Below the pieces are notes generated by a model. It was not told the origin of the DNA. It searched no databases and was given only the letters and a program-made list of their open reading frames with translations. Source: Candidatus Thiothrix sulfatifontis (GTDB lineage Bacteria; Pseudomonadota; Gammaproteobacteria; Thiotrichales; Thiotrichaceae). Taken from it: 64,000 bases of DNA. Every line of letters begins with the position of its first letter. The first letter of the stretch is position 1. Below are positions 55,030 through 62,630 of this stretch, piece after piece. The stretch lies in NCBI GenBank assembly GCA_022828425.1, contig CP094685.1, forward strand, positions 2,790,001-2,854,000, in the 5' to 3' direction. Both the position numbers and the translations under genes were made by a program.

Positions 55030-55123
55030 GTTTTAGTGCTTCCCTGTTACCTTTATCGGTATAAATCGACTAAACTTACGTTAAACAGTTTTAAACGAAT
55101 AATACCCAAATCGCTAGGAGAAC

Positions 55124-55537
55124 ATGATGAAAAAGGAACAACGGCTCACGTCCGTGGCGCTTACCTGCGCTTGCTTGCTTACCACCAGCTTATCCCCCTT
55201 GGCACTCGCCGCTGATAAAAACGCTTATGCCGGTGAATGGCACAGCCCTGATTTCTCGTTAAATATCACGCCGCAGGCCGCGCAATTCACCATTGACGGT
55301 AAAACCTACACCGACACCACCCCCGAATATTTTTACGGGCAACTCGCCACCTCTCCGTTCCTGTACTTGCAAGATGCGCAACAAGAGCATCGTCTCTACC
55401 TGATTCTCGACGAAGACAACGACCATCACCAAAGCTTGCGCGGCTATCACGATTACGCCAGTGTGTCTTACCCGTTAGAAATTACCCGCGAAGAGTCAAG
55501 AACACCCAATAAAATGCGTACCTTGTCACAAAATTGA
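55124..55537 (+). CDS. Secreted protein of unknown function
   Basis: A 137-residue protein with a signal peptide (SVALTCACLLTTSLSPLALAA). The mature part begins DKNAYAGEWHSPDFSLNITP and looks beta-rich, and it has an acidic/His segment (LDEDNDHHQS). No domain is recognised. TAGGAGAAC precedes the ATG. Its stop codon lies within the Pho-box-like site in front of the phoB-like gene. Confidence 0.65.
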   Translation: MMKKEQRLTSVALTCACLLTTSLSPLALAADKNAYAGEWHSPDFSLNITPQAAQFTIDGKTYTDTTPEYFYGQLATSPFLYLQDAQQEHRLYLILDEDNDHHQSLRGYHDYASVSYPLEITREESRTPNKMRTLSQN

Positions 55538-55540
55538 CAC
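55523..55540 (+). promoter_or_regulatory. Pho-box-like site upstream of the PhoB-type regulator
   Basis: TTGTCACAAAATTGACAC. Two 7-bp direct half-sites (TTGTCAC, TTGACAC) are separated by four A/T bases, resembling CTGTCAT-AWAW-CTGTCAY. It lies about 50 bp before the phoB-like ATG, fitting autoregulation. Confidence 0.55.
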
Positions 55541-55589
55541 ACACCTACGGTTAAATGTGCTTGTAAAAGGAAATTCATACAGGTTTCAC

Positions 55590-56276
55590 ATGAGCAACAT
55601 TTTAATCGTTGAAGACGAGCAGCCGATCCGCAAAATGGTCGGCTTTGCTTTGGGGCGTGCCGGATTCACCCTGCACGAAGCCGAATCCGCCGAACAAGCC
55701 TACACCGCCATTCACCGTCAGCGCCCAGAATTGATCCTAATGGACTGGATGCTGCCCGGCATGAGCGGCATAGAATTGGTCAAACGCCTGCAACGCGACG
55801 GCAATACTCAAGACATTCCGGTCATTATGCTGACCGCCCGCAATGAAGAGGCTGACCGCATTTCCGGCTTTCAGGCGGGCATCGACGATTACATCAGCAA
55901 ACCGTTTTCACCCGCCGAACTGGTGGTGCGAATTCAAGCCGTATTGCGGCGCACCCGCCATTCCCAACCGGCAGAAATGCTCGAATTCGCCGGGCTGACC
56001 CTTGACCCACTCAGCCATCGCGTCACCGCCAGCGGTCAAGAACTCGACTTTGGCCCCACCGAATTTCGTTTGCTAAAATTCTTTATGCAACACCCTGACC
56101 GCGTTTACAGCCGCGAACAATTGCTGGATAACGCCTGGGGTCGCAATGTGTACGTGGAAGAACGTACCGTGGATGTGCACATCCTGCGTTTGCGCAAAAC
56201 ACTGGCAACGCACGGTTTTGAGCATTACATCCAAACCGTGCGCGGGGCTGGCTATCGGTTTTCACCCGCGACATAA
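55590..56276 (+). CDS. phoB: Phosphate regulon response regulator PhoB-like
   Basis: A 228-residue OmpR-family regulator. The receiver has ILIVEDEQPIRKMVGFAL, phosphoacceptor Asp52 in LILMDWMLPG, and DDYISKPFSPAELVVRI. The DNA-binding domain has LDPLSHRV, GPTEFRLLKFFMQHPDRVYS, REQLLDNAWGRNVYVEERTV and QTVRGAGYRFS, which closely follow E. coli PhoB as I recall it. The frame is open to 55557, and the ATG at 55590 gives the family start. No phoR sensor gene is beside it, which is unusual. Nearby Pho-box-like sites support the call. Confidence 0.88.
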   Translation: MSNILIVEDEQPIRKMVGFALGRAGFTLHEAESAEQAYTAIHRQRPELILMDWMLPGMSGIELVKRLQRDGNTQDIPVIMLTARNEEADRISGFQAGIDDYISKPFSPAELVVRIQAVLRRTRHSQPAEMLEFAGLTLDPLSHRVTASGQELDFGPTEFRLLKFFMQHPDRVYSREQLLDNAWGRNVYVEERTVDVHILRLRKTLATHGFEHYIQTVRGAGYRFSPAT

Positions 56277-56297
56277 ATTTTATTACGTTAAATACAA

Positions 56298-56315
56298 CCG
56301 TCACAAAAACGTCAC
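56298..56315 (+). promoter_or_regulatory. Pho-box-like site upstream of glycosyltransferase genes
   Basis: CCGTCACAAAAACGTCAC. Half-sites CCGTCAC and ACGTCAC are separated by AAAA. It agrees with CTGTCAT-AWAW-CTGTCAY at about 14 of 18 positions. It lies 60 bp before the GT4 gene. Confidence 0.6.
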
Positions 56316-56375
56316 TGTCTTGCAGCATTAAACCTGCAAAATCAGTGGAATATTTACCATGAGACGTGTATTTTT

Positions 56376-57578
56376 GTGTCAAACGCCCGCCTTCAACTTG
56401 TTAGCAATCACACCCGCCTGAGCGTCGTCACGGAAACGTGGCCGCCAGAAATCAACGGGGTGGCGCATTCCATTAGCCGCATGGTGGCAGGTTTGCGCAC
56501 GCGCGGTGGCTACAATATTCAGCTAGTTCGCCCCCGCCAAATGGCAAATGAAAAACCGCAACGCGAAGCGCTGTTTCATGAACATCTCGTTAATGGGCTG
56601 ACACTGCCTTTTTACAAGGAAGTCCGTTTGGGCTTCCCGCAATACAACGCGCTGAAAAGCCTGTGGAAAAAACAGCGCCCCGACATCGTACAGATTGTCA
56701 CCGAAGGCCCGCTGGGTTATTCCGCGATGAGGGCTGCCAAAAAGCTTGGCATCCCGGTCATCAGCGATTTTCACACCAATTTTGATCAATACAGCCGCTA
56801 TTACCGTTTGAGTGGATTTTTCAATCTGGCAAAACGTTATTTGCGCCACGTCCACAATCAAACGCTGGTCACGCTGGTGCCCACCCGCGAATTGCAGCAA
56901 CAGCTCAGCGCGAATGGTTATACCAAACTCGGCATTTTGGATCGCGGCATTGACGTGGAACGTTTCAACCCACAACGCCGCAGTGAAACCTTGCGTACCC
57001 AACTGGGCATTCGCCCAGAACAATTACTGGTTACACTGGTGTCGCGCATGTCGCCGGAAAAAAATCTTGATCTGGCCTTCAGTGCGTTTCGCGCCATCCA
57101 AAAACAAGTACCCGATGCGCGTTTCCTGTTGGTTGGCGATGGCCCCGAACGCAAACGCTTGCAAGATGCACACCCTGATTGCCTGTTCGTCGGGATGCAA
57201 ACCGGCATTGCTTTGGCAGAACACTATGCAAGTGGCGACGTATTCCTTTACCCTAGTACCAGCGAAACCTTCGGCAATGTGGTCTTAGAAGCCATGGCAA
57301 GCGGTTTGCCAGTCGTGACGTTTGATTACGCCGCCGCCCGCGAACATTTACGCAGCGGCGTCAATGGCATGGGCATACCGCTCGACGACAACGCCGCCTT
57401 TATCCAAGCAAGCCTTACGCTGGCACTAGACCCCGCATTACGCCAGGTTTTAGGCAAAGCCGCCCACCAAACCGCACTCGGCTTAAGCTGGGAAAAAGTG
57501 GTGGAACGCCTGCATCACACCATTCAAAACGTACTCCGTGAGGTACATCATGAACATGAAGCGCTTGCATCAACTTAA
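56376..57578 (+). CDS. GT4-family glycosyltransferase, candidate glycolipid synthase
   Basis: A 400-residue GT-B enzyme. The acceptor side opens VVTETWPPEINGVAHSISRM. The donor side has VSRMSPEKNLDLAF, LLVGDGPERKRL and STSETFGNVVLEAMASGLPVV, with the EX7E motif. The closest known groups by motif are mannosyl- or glucosyltransferases acting on lipids. The start is GTG at 56376 with no strong ribosome-binding site. It is preceded by a Pho-box-like site and overlaps the PAP2 gene. In other bacteria PhoB-controlled glycosyltransferases make glycolipids that replace phospholipids, and that role is inferred here. Confidence 0.82.
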   Translation: MSNARLQLVSNHTRLSVVTETWPPEINGVAHSISRMVAGLRTRGGYNIQLVRPRQMANEKPQREALFHEHLVNGLTLPFYKEVRLGFPQYNALKSLWKKQRPDIVQIVTEGPLGYSAMRAAKKLGIPVISDFHTNFDQYSRYYRLSGFFNLAKRYLRHVHNQTLVTLVPTRELQQQLSANGYTKLGILDRGIDVERFNPQRRSETLRTQLGIRPEQLLVTLVSRMSPEKNLDLAFSAFRAIQKQVPDARFLLVGDGPERKRLQDAHPDCLFVGMQTGIALAEHYASGDVFLYPSTSETFGNVVLEAMASGLPVVTFDYAAAREHLRSGVNGMGIPLDDNAAFIQASLTLALDPALRQVLGKAAHQTALGLSWEKVVERLHHTIQNVLREVHHEHEALAST

Positions 57579-58089
57579 TGACCGTGAAATTCCATTGTGC
57601 TTATTGTTCAATCGAATTAATCACCTCAAACCCATCAGTTTCTTTTTTGCAATCATCAGCCGCCTCGGTAATGGGGTATTTTGGTATGCATTAATGCTGA
57701 TATTGCCACTGGTTTACGGGCTGGAAGCGTTGAGCGTGTCGGCACACATGGCACTGGTCGGCTTGGCGGCGTTGCTGATTTACAAATGGCTGAAAACGTC
57801 CACCGAACGCGTGCGCCCTTACAACCACGACGACACCATTTTCCAGAATGTCGCGGCACTTGATCAGTTCAGCTTTCCCTCCGGGCACACCTTGCACGCG
57901 GTCGGGTTTAGCTGGGTTTTGCTGCACTATTACCCAGAATGGTACGTACTGGTGGTGCCATTCACCGTACTAGTGGCGTTATCGCGGGTAATTTTAGGGT
58001 TGCATTACCCTAGCGACGTGCTGATCGGCGCATTCTTGGGCGCGGGCTTGGCACAAGGGAGCTTCTGCGTGTTGTCTTGCTTATTGTGA
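57550..58089 (+). CDS. PAP2-family lipid phosphatase
   Basis: A 179-residue membrane protein with the three PAP2 motifs in order: KTSTERVRPY, PSGHTLHA and SRVILGLHYPSDVLIG. These enzymes dephosphorylate phosphatidic acid or undecaprenyl pyrophosphate. Diacylglycerol made from phosphatidic acid is the acceptor for glycolipid synthases, which would fit its neighbours. The ATG at 57550 overlaps the glycosyltransferase gene by 29 bases, implying coupling. An in-frame ATG two codons later is possible. Confidence 0.88.
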   Translation: MNMKRLHQLNDREIPLCLLFNRINHLKPISFFFAIISRLGNGVFWYALMLILPLVYGLEALSVSAHMALVGLAALLIYKWLKTSTERVRPYNHDDTIFQNVAALDQFSFPSGHTLHAVGFSWVLLHYYPEWYVLVVPFTVLVALSRVILGLHYPSDVLIGAFLGAGLAQGSFCVLSCLL

Positions 58090-58104
58090 TGAGGAGTAAC
58101 CACC

Positions 58105-58770
58105 ATGACATTGCAACCTGTCATCTTGGAAGGCCGTTTAATACGCCTTGAACCCCTGACCGCTAATCATATCCCCGACTTATTGCACGCCGCTCGCGAT
58201 GAACGCATCTGGCAATACATGTTCTACGGCAATCTCGCAGAACGTGAACCGATGGAAGCCTTCATCAGCAACGCCATCCGCTTGCGTGATCTGGGCACTG
58301 ACCTGCCATTTGCCGTCATCCACAACGCCACGGGCAACGCGATCGGCAGCACCCGTTTCCGCGACATTTGCCTGAAACACATGAAGCTGGAAATCGGTGG
58401 TACTTGGTATGCCAGCGAATACCAGCGCAGCGGCGTCAATCTGGAATGCAAATACCTGTTGATGCGCCACGCCTTCGAGACCTTTGGCACGTTACGGGTG
58501 CAATTCAAAACCGACATCCGCAACACCCGTTCGCGCCAATCGCTGGAAAAGCTCGGCGCGGTGCAAGAAGGTGTGTTGCGCCGCAGTGCCATTATGCCGG
58601 ATGGTTTGGTGCGCGATACTGCCGTGTACAGCATTCTCGATACCGAATGGGGCATGGTCAAACAAAAGCTGGAAATGCGGATGCAACGTTATGCTAACTG
58701 TTTTGCGGCGCCGGAATCTGCTGATAAAACCCCAGTAACTTTTCCGCTTGCGCCGTATGCGACCAGGTAG
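58105..58770 (+). CDS. GNAT-family N-acetyltransferase
   Basis: A 221-residue protein of the RimJ/RimL-like GNAT group: LIRLEPLTANHIPDLLHAA at the start, IGSTRFRDI, GTWYASEYQRSGVNLECKYLLM and LEKLGAVQEGVLRRSAIMPD. The usual acetyl-CoA binding turn is present in modified form. It follows the PAP2 gene by 15 bases and is probably in the same unit. Its last 25 codons overlap the end of the opposing glycosyltransferase gene. An earlier stop is not available, so the overlap seems real. Confidence 0.82.
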   Translation: MTLQPVILEGRLIRLEPLTANHIPDLLHAARDERIWQYMFYGNLAEREPMEAFISNAIRLRDLGTDLPFAVIHNATGNAIGSTRFRDICLKHMKLEIGGTWYASEYQRSGVNLECKYLLMRHAFETFGTLRVQFKTDIRNTRSRQSLEKLGAVQEGVLRRSAIMPDGLVRDTAVYSILDTEWGMVKQKLEMRMQRYANCFAAPESADKTPVTFPLAPYATR

Positions 58771-59854
58771 CCGCGTAAGCCAATGCCTCTTCAACTTTGT
58801 GCACATGCAGTGCCGTGTCGCTCAGCAAGCGCTCTACTTGAGCAGCAAACGCGGCGGGTTCTTCTGGAGCAATCAAACCGCCCTGCTCCCCTTGCATAAT
58901 ATCCTTGGTGCCTAATACAGCAGTAGACACCACGGGCGTGCCGCACGCCATGGCTTCTAGTAACACCAAGCCTTGGGTTTCGGTACGTGAAGCAAATACA
59001 AACACATCCGCCGCTTTGTAACACGCCTGCAAACCACCATCACGCGGTAAATAACCCACAAACCGCACCTGCTGTTGCAAACTGTAGCGAGCCACTTGCG
59101 CTTGCAAACCCTTCTCAGCCGGGCCTTCACCGGCGATTACCAACAAAATATCCGGGATGCGTTCACGCAACTTGGCGGTCACATCCAGTAAAAAACCAAT
59201 GTTTTTCTCAAACGCCACGCGCCCGACGAACAGAATCATGGGGCGCTTTGGTGCAATTCCATAATGCTGACGAAACGCAACGCCATCACCGCTGGCAAAC
59301 ACGTTCATGTCCAAACCCGTTGGCAACACCGTCAGCGGCGTGGTAATGCCGTAATGGATCAGCACTTGCTGCATTGCGGTCGAAGGCACCACCAATGCAT
59401 CCAAATCCGCGCATTGGGTACGCGAAAAGCGCCGCGCCGCGTAGCGCAACCATTCTTTTGGCAGCCACTTGATGTAGTTATACAAGTATTCTTCAAAAAA
59501 CGTGTGGTACGTCGCCACCACCGGCAACTTCAGTTTGCGTGCCAGTTTCAACCCAGCGTAATGCGCCACGAACGGGGTGTGAATGTGCACAATGTCGTAA
59601 TCCCCCGCCCGCAAAGTATCGGTCAAGCGGTGAATATCACGAATGCGCATCATGCGATCTTCCGGGTCTACAATCACATGGCGCGAACTGATGCGGATAA
59701 TGTCGGTTTCAGTATCTGTCGCAGCGGCGTAAGCCGGGGCAATCAACGTGACGCGATGCCCCGCCGCTTGCAATGCCTGCCGAAATGCTTGGATCGACGT
59801 GGAAACCCCGTTGACGCGCGGAAAATACACGTCGGAAACCATTAATATGTGCAT
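58694..59854 (-). CDS. GT4-family glycosyltransferase, diacylglycerol glycosyltransferase-like
   Basis: A 386-residue GT-B enzyme: MHILMVSDVYFPRVNGVSTS at the start, VHIHTPFVAHYAGLKLARKL, VVATYHTFFEEYLYNYIKWLP, FVGRVAFEKNIGFLLDV and ASRTETQGLVLLEAMACGTPVVS. The N-terminal VNGVSTSI and the YHTFFEEY region recall glycosyl-diacylglycerol synthases (Agt type) induced under phosphate limitation. The enzyme's sugar and acceptor are inferred. It is six bases downstream of the di-heme lipoprotein, and so of phoX, on the same strand. Confidence 0.82.
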   Translation of the reverse strand: MHILMVSDVYFPRVNGVSTSIQAFRQALQAAGHRVTLIAPAYAAATDTETDIIRISSRHVIVDPEDRMMRIRDIHRLTDTLRAGDYDIVHIHTPFVAHYAGLKLARKLKLPVVATYHTFFEEYLYNYIKWLPKEWLRYAARRFSRTQCADLDALVVPSTAMQQVLIHYGITTPLTVLPTGLDMNVFASGDGVAFRQHYGIAPKRPMILFVGRVAFEKNIGFLLDVTAKLRERIPDILLVIAGEGPAEKGLQAQVARYSLQQQVRFVGYLPRDGGLQACYKAADVFVFASRTETQGLVLLEAMACGTPVVSTAVLGTKDIMQGEQGGLIAPEEPAAFAAQVERLLSDTALHVHKVEEALAYAATWSHTAQAEKLLGFYQQIPAPQNS

Positions 59855-59860
59855 TCTTAT

Positions 59861-62551
59861 TTAACCTGAAACCGCCGTGTTGGATGCCAGCTCCAACTCT
59901 TGGAAGTTCACCGGCACATTAATTTCGTCTTTACCCCGTTGCAAAGTCAAGCTCAGTTGAATGGTGCCGGAATATTGTTCCAACAACTTCACGGCCTGTT
60001 CCTCGCTTTCCAAGCGCACCCCGTTGACCGCCAGCAAGACATCCCCGGTTTTCAATCCGGCTTTCACGAATAATGCCGGGTCAGTGCCGGGGCTTAAACG
60101 GTAGCCGGACAATTTACCGCTAACCACCACCGCTTCGGGTTGCACCGCATCAAACAAGCGATACGGGTCAAGCGCCGCATTATCGCGGAATGCTTTCAAA
60201 TCCACAAAAGCTAATTCATCAGCAGACACACTTAACGGCATCGCTGCCAATGCTGCTGGCTGAGAACGCACGCCCAGTTCCAATTTTTCCAAATGCCCGT
60301 CGTCAACGTGTTGCAACAGCGCGTAACGTTCGCCGACTTCCACCAATTTCACGCCTTGATGGGTGTGCAATTCGCGCCCGCTTTGCACCAGAAACTGCCC
60401 GTCTTGGTGTTCAATCACCGCGAAACCTTGCCCGGTGGGTAAGCGTAACATCCCCGACAAGCGCAACGGCAAATCCGTGAGCGGAATCGCATTCCAATCC
60501 GAGCGCTGTTGCACTGCACGCGCTGCTGGCGCAGGCGCAGTTTCAAATTGCAGCGGGAATTTCAGCAGTGGCAAATAAGCCGGGTTGTAATTGCCTTCCG
60601 GGTAAGGTTTGCTGTCGTCAATTTGCGTCGCGGTGTTACCGGCGCGGTAGGTGAAGCTTGCCGGGTTATCCAATTCCACCGCGCGTTCGGTAATAATCTC
60701 GCCGGTTTGGTAAGGCGTGCCATCCACCCGTGTCAACGGCTCAGCCGGGGAACGGAAATGGCGGAACGTGACCGGCGTTTCCGCAAACACGTCTTTGCCC
60801 TTGGTGTAGCGTTGGCTGACCACCACTTGGCGGTAACGGGCTGCCGTCGCCAACGCATCACGCTCTGGCGGGTACAATAAACCGCCTTTGATCGTGCCAT
60901 CCGCTGCCAAATGCCCGCCTTTTGCGGTGAATTCGCGCATCAAGCTTTGGCGCAAGGCTTGTACTTGCTGGAAACGCGCAGCACTGGAGGTATCCAACGC
61001 AGGCCAATCCGCGCTGTAGCCAGCGGCTTTACGAATCGTGCTGGCCAATACCGCCTCAATCGCAGCAGGCATATCGCCGTACAAACTCGCCCCCACCACG
61101 GTTTCCAAGAAATAACGTAATTCGCCTTTACCCAGATCGCGGTTAAGCGGGTCGCCTTGCCGCGCCTTGCCCGGTACGGCGGTGTCGGCACTGTTTTGAT
61201 CGGCTTGATACAGCAAGTAATTCATTTCTTGCCAGCCCAAATCACCGGCAAATTTGCGCGGCATAGCCCAGGTGCTATCCACTGTATTGCCAGAACCGGA
61301 GGTAAACGTCGGGAATTCCGTGCGGGTAATGCCGCTGTGACAACCGATGCACTGCGTCATTTCTTCGCGGGTTTGCGGGCGTAATGCGCCATTTTTGTCT
61401 TCAATGTAACCCGATAATAACCAGCCTGCGCCATTGTCGACCCAACCTTGCTCATCATTGCCGTACACGCTGGTGCCTTCTGCTTTGTCGGCAGGGCGGA
61501 ATTGATCGGGCTGCCAATGCAGGGCTTTGTACATATAACGCACTTCTTTCACCCGCCGACTGCGCGTGCCGGGGAACGGGCTAATGCTGGCATCGGTGCC
61601 GTCAGCGCGTACATCCACGTAATGCAGCGGGTGCGCAAACTCGGTTCCCAAGGGGTACAAACCGCGCTCTACCGTGACCGTATTCGCTTTGCCCAGATAC
61701 ATGGTGCTATCCGTGGGCAACAAACGCCCCTGAATGGCGCGTTCCAATACATCCAAATTTTGCGCGTAAGTGGCAAGGTCAAAACTGCCATCCTCACGCT
61801 GCATAAAGCTTTCCGGCAAGCGCACGTAGATGCCCGAAACCGAACCCGTCATTGGGGTAAAAATGCCATACGGCATGAAATTCAGCGCCCGCCAGCCGGT
61901 GATCCAACCTTGCGCATCACGAAAGAAGCCATTTTTTTCCTGCTGACTGCGCACAAAACCGTCGCTGCTGGCAGGCAAATCCGCCGGATCAAGACCGGGG
62001 AATAACCGAAACGGCGCTTGCACTCCCGCATCCCATTGTTTCGGATCACCGGGGCGTTGCTGATAAGCCGCCTTCCAATTGTCAGTGCGCAAATACGTGC
62101 GCATGTCCCACGCGGCGGTATCAATGCCCATCGCGGCAACCACGGCGCGTAAGTTTTCAGGCTTTAGGGTATTTTCCCAACGGTTCACCGTGGCGAGCGG
62201 CGCAACGGTGTCATACGCAGCAAAGGCGTATTCAAGCTGTAGATTGCCAATGCGGTCTTCCAAACCGGCTTGTGGGTTGTTATTACCCAAACCTTCTTGA
62301 TAAGCGGCATTGGTGTGGCAATATTGGCAGGCGTTTTGGGTGCCGCCGGAAGTTTCGATGTAACACTGCGCTGGCGTGTGCGCGTAAGGGTTTTCAAACA
62401 GCACCGGGTTGGCACGATCACCCCGCAAACCTACGCCGGGTGCGGCGGCAACTGTTGGCTCAAGAGGGCTTGCGGTGGTATTCGCCACCTCATCGCCGCA
62501 ACCTGTCAACGCCAGCAATAATGCCCAAACGGATAACCAATATTTGTTCAT
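59861..62551 (-). CDS. Di-heme cytochrome c lipoprotein with C-terminal PDZ domain
   Basis: An 896-residue protein. A lipoprotein signal ends LLLALTGC (Cys18). Heme c motifs are CQYCH (75-79) and CIGCH (401-405). The large middle part has no recognised domain. The C-terminal 90 residues are a PDZ fold (YRLSPGTDPALFVKAGLKTG, DVLLAVNGVRLESEEQAVKL). It probably carries electrons at the outer face of a membrane and binds partner proteins. The ATG at 62551 starts the signal peptide. An upstream in-frame start at 62566 is less likely. It follows the PhoX-family gene and precedes a glycosyltransferase on the same strand. Confidence 0.82.
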   Translation of the reverse strand: MNKYWLSVWALLLALTGCGDEVANTTASPLEPTVAAAPGVGLRGDRANPVLFENPYAHTPAQCYIETSGGTQNACQYCHTNAAYQEGLGNNNPQAGLEDRIGNLQLEYAFAAYDTVAPLATVNRWENTLKPENLRAVVAAMGIDTAAWDMRTYLRTDNWKAAYQQRPGDPKQWDAGVQAPFRLFPGLDPADLPASSDGFVRSQQEKNGFFRDAQGWITGWRALNFMPYGIFTPMTGSVSGIYVRLPESFMQREDGSFDLATYAQNLDVLERAIQGRLLPTDSTMYLGKANTVTVERGLYPLGTEFAHPLHYVDVRADGTDASISPFPGTRSRRVKEVRYMYKALHWQPDQFRPADKAEGTSVYGNDEQGWVDNGAGWLLSGYIEDKNGALRPQTREEMTQCIGCHSGITRTEFPTFTSGSGNTVDSTWAMPRKFAGDLGWQEMNYLLYQADQNSADTAVPGKARQGDPLNRDLGKGELRYFLETVVGASLYGDMPAAIEAVLASTIRKAAGYSADWPALDTSSAARFQQVQALRQSLMREFTAKGGHLAADGTIKGGLLYPPERDALATAARYRQVVVSQRYTKGKDVFAETPVTFRHFRSPAEPLTRVDGTPYQTGEIITERAVELDNPASFTYRAGNTATQIDDSKPYPEGNYNPAYLPLLKFPLQFETAPAPAARAVQQRSDWNAIPLTDLPLRLSGMLRLPTGQGFAVIEHQDGQFLVQSGRELHTHQGVKLVEVGERYALLQHVDDGHLEKLELGVRSQPAALAAMPLSVSADELAFVDLKAFRDNAALDPYRLFDAVQPEAVVVSGKLSGYRLSPGTDPALFVKAGLKTGDVLLAVNGVRLESEEQAVKLLEQYSGTIQLSLTLQRGKDEINVPVNFQELELASNTAVSG

Positions 62552-62572
62552 AATACCTCGCTCCACACAAAT

Positions 62573-62603
62573 GAAGGCCGATAAGCAGCACTTACCGGCC
62601 TTC
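62573..62603. terminator. Hairpin between the PhoX and di-heme lipoprotein genes
   Basis: GAAGGCCG (62573-62580) pairs with CGGCCTTC (62596-62603), and an inner TAAG/CTTA extends the stem. On the minus strand it is followed only by ATTTGTG, so it may be a weak terminator or an mRNA end that lowers expression of the second gene. Confidence 0.5.
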
Positions 62604-62612
62604 AGACTAGAA

Positions 62613-62629
62613 CTTTACGTTGCGTAAAG
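62613..62629. repeat. Inverted repeat just after the PhoX stop codon
   Basis: CTTTACG-TTG-CGTAAAG, a perfect 7-bp inverted repeat directly next to the PhoX-family stop codon. It could be a second hairpin or a protein-binding site. Confidence 0.45.
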
Positions 62630-62630
62630 C

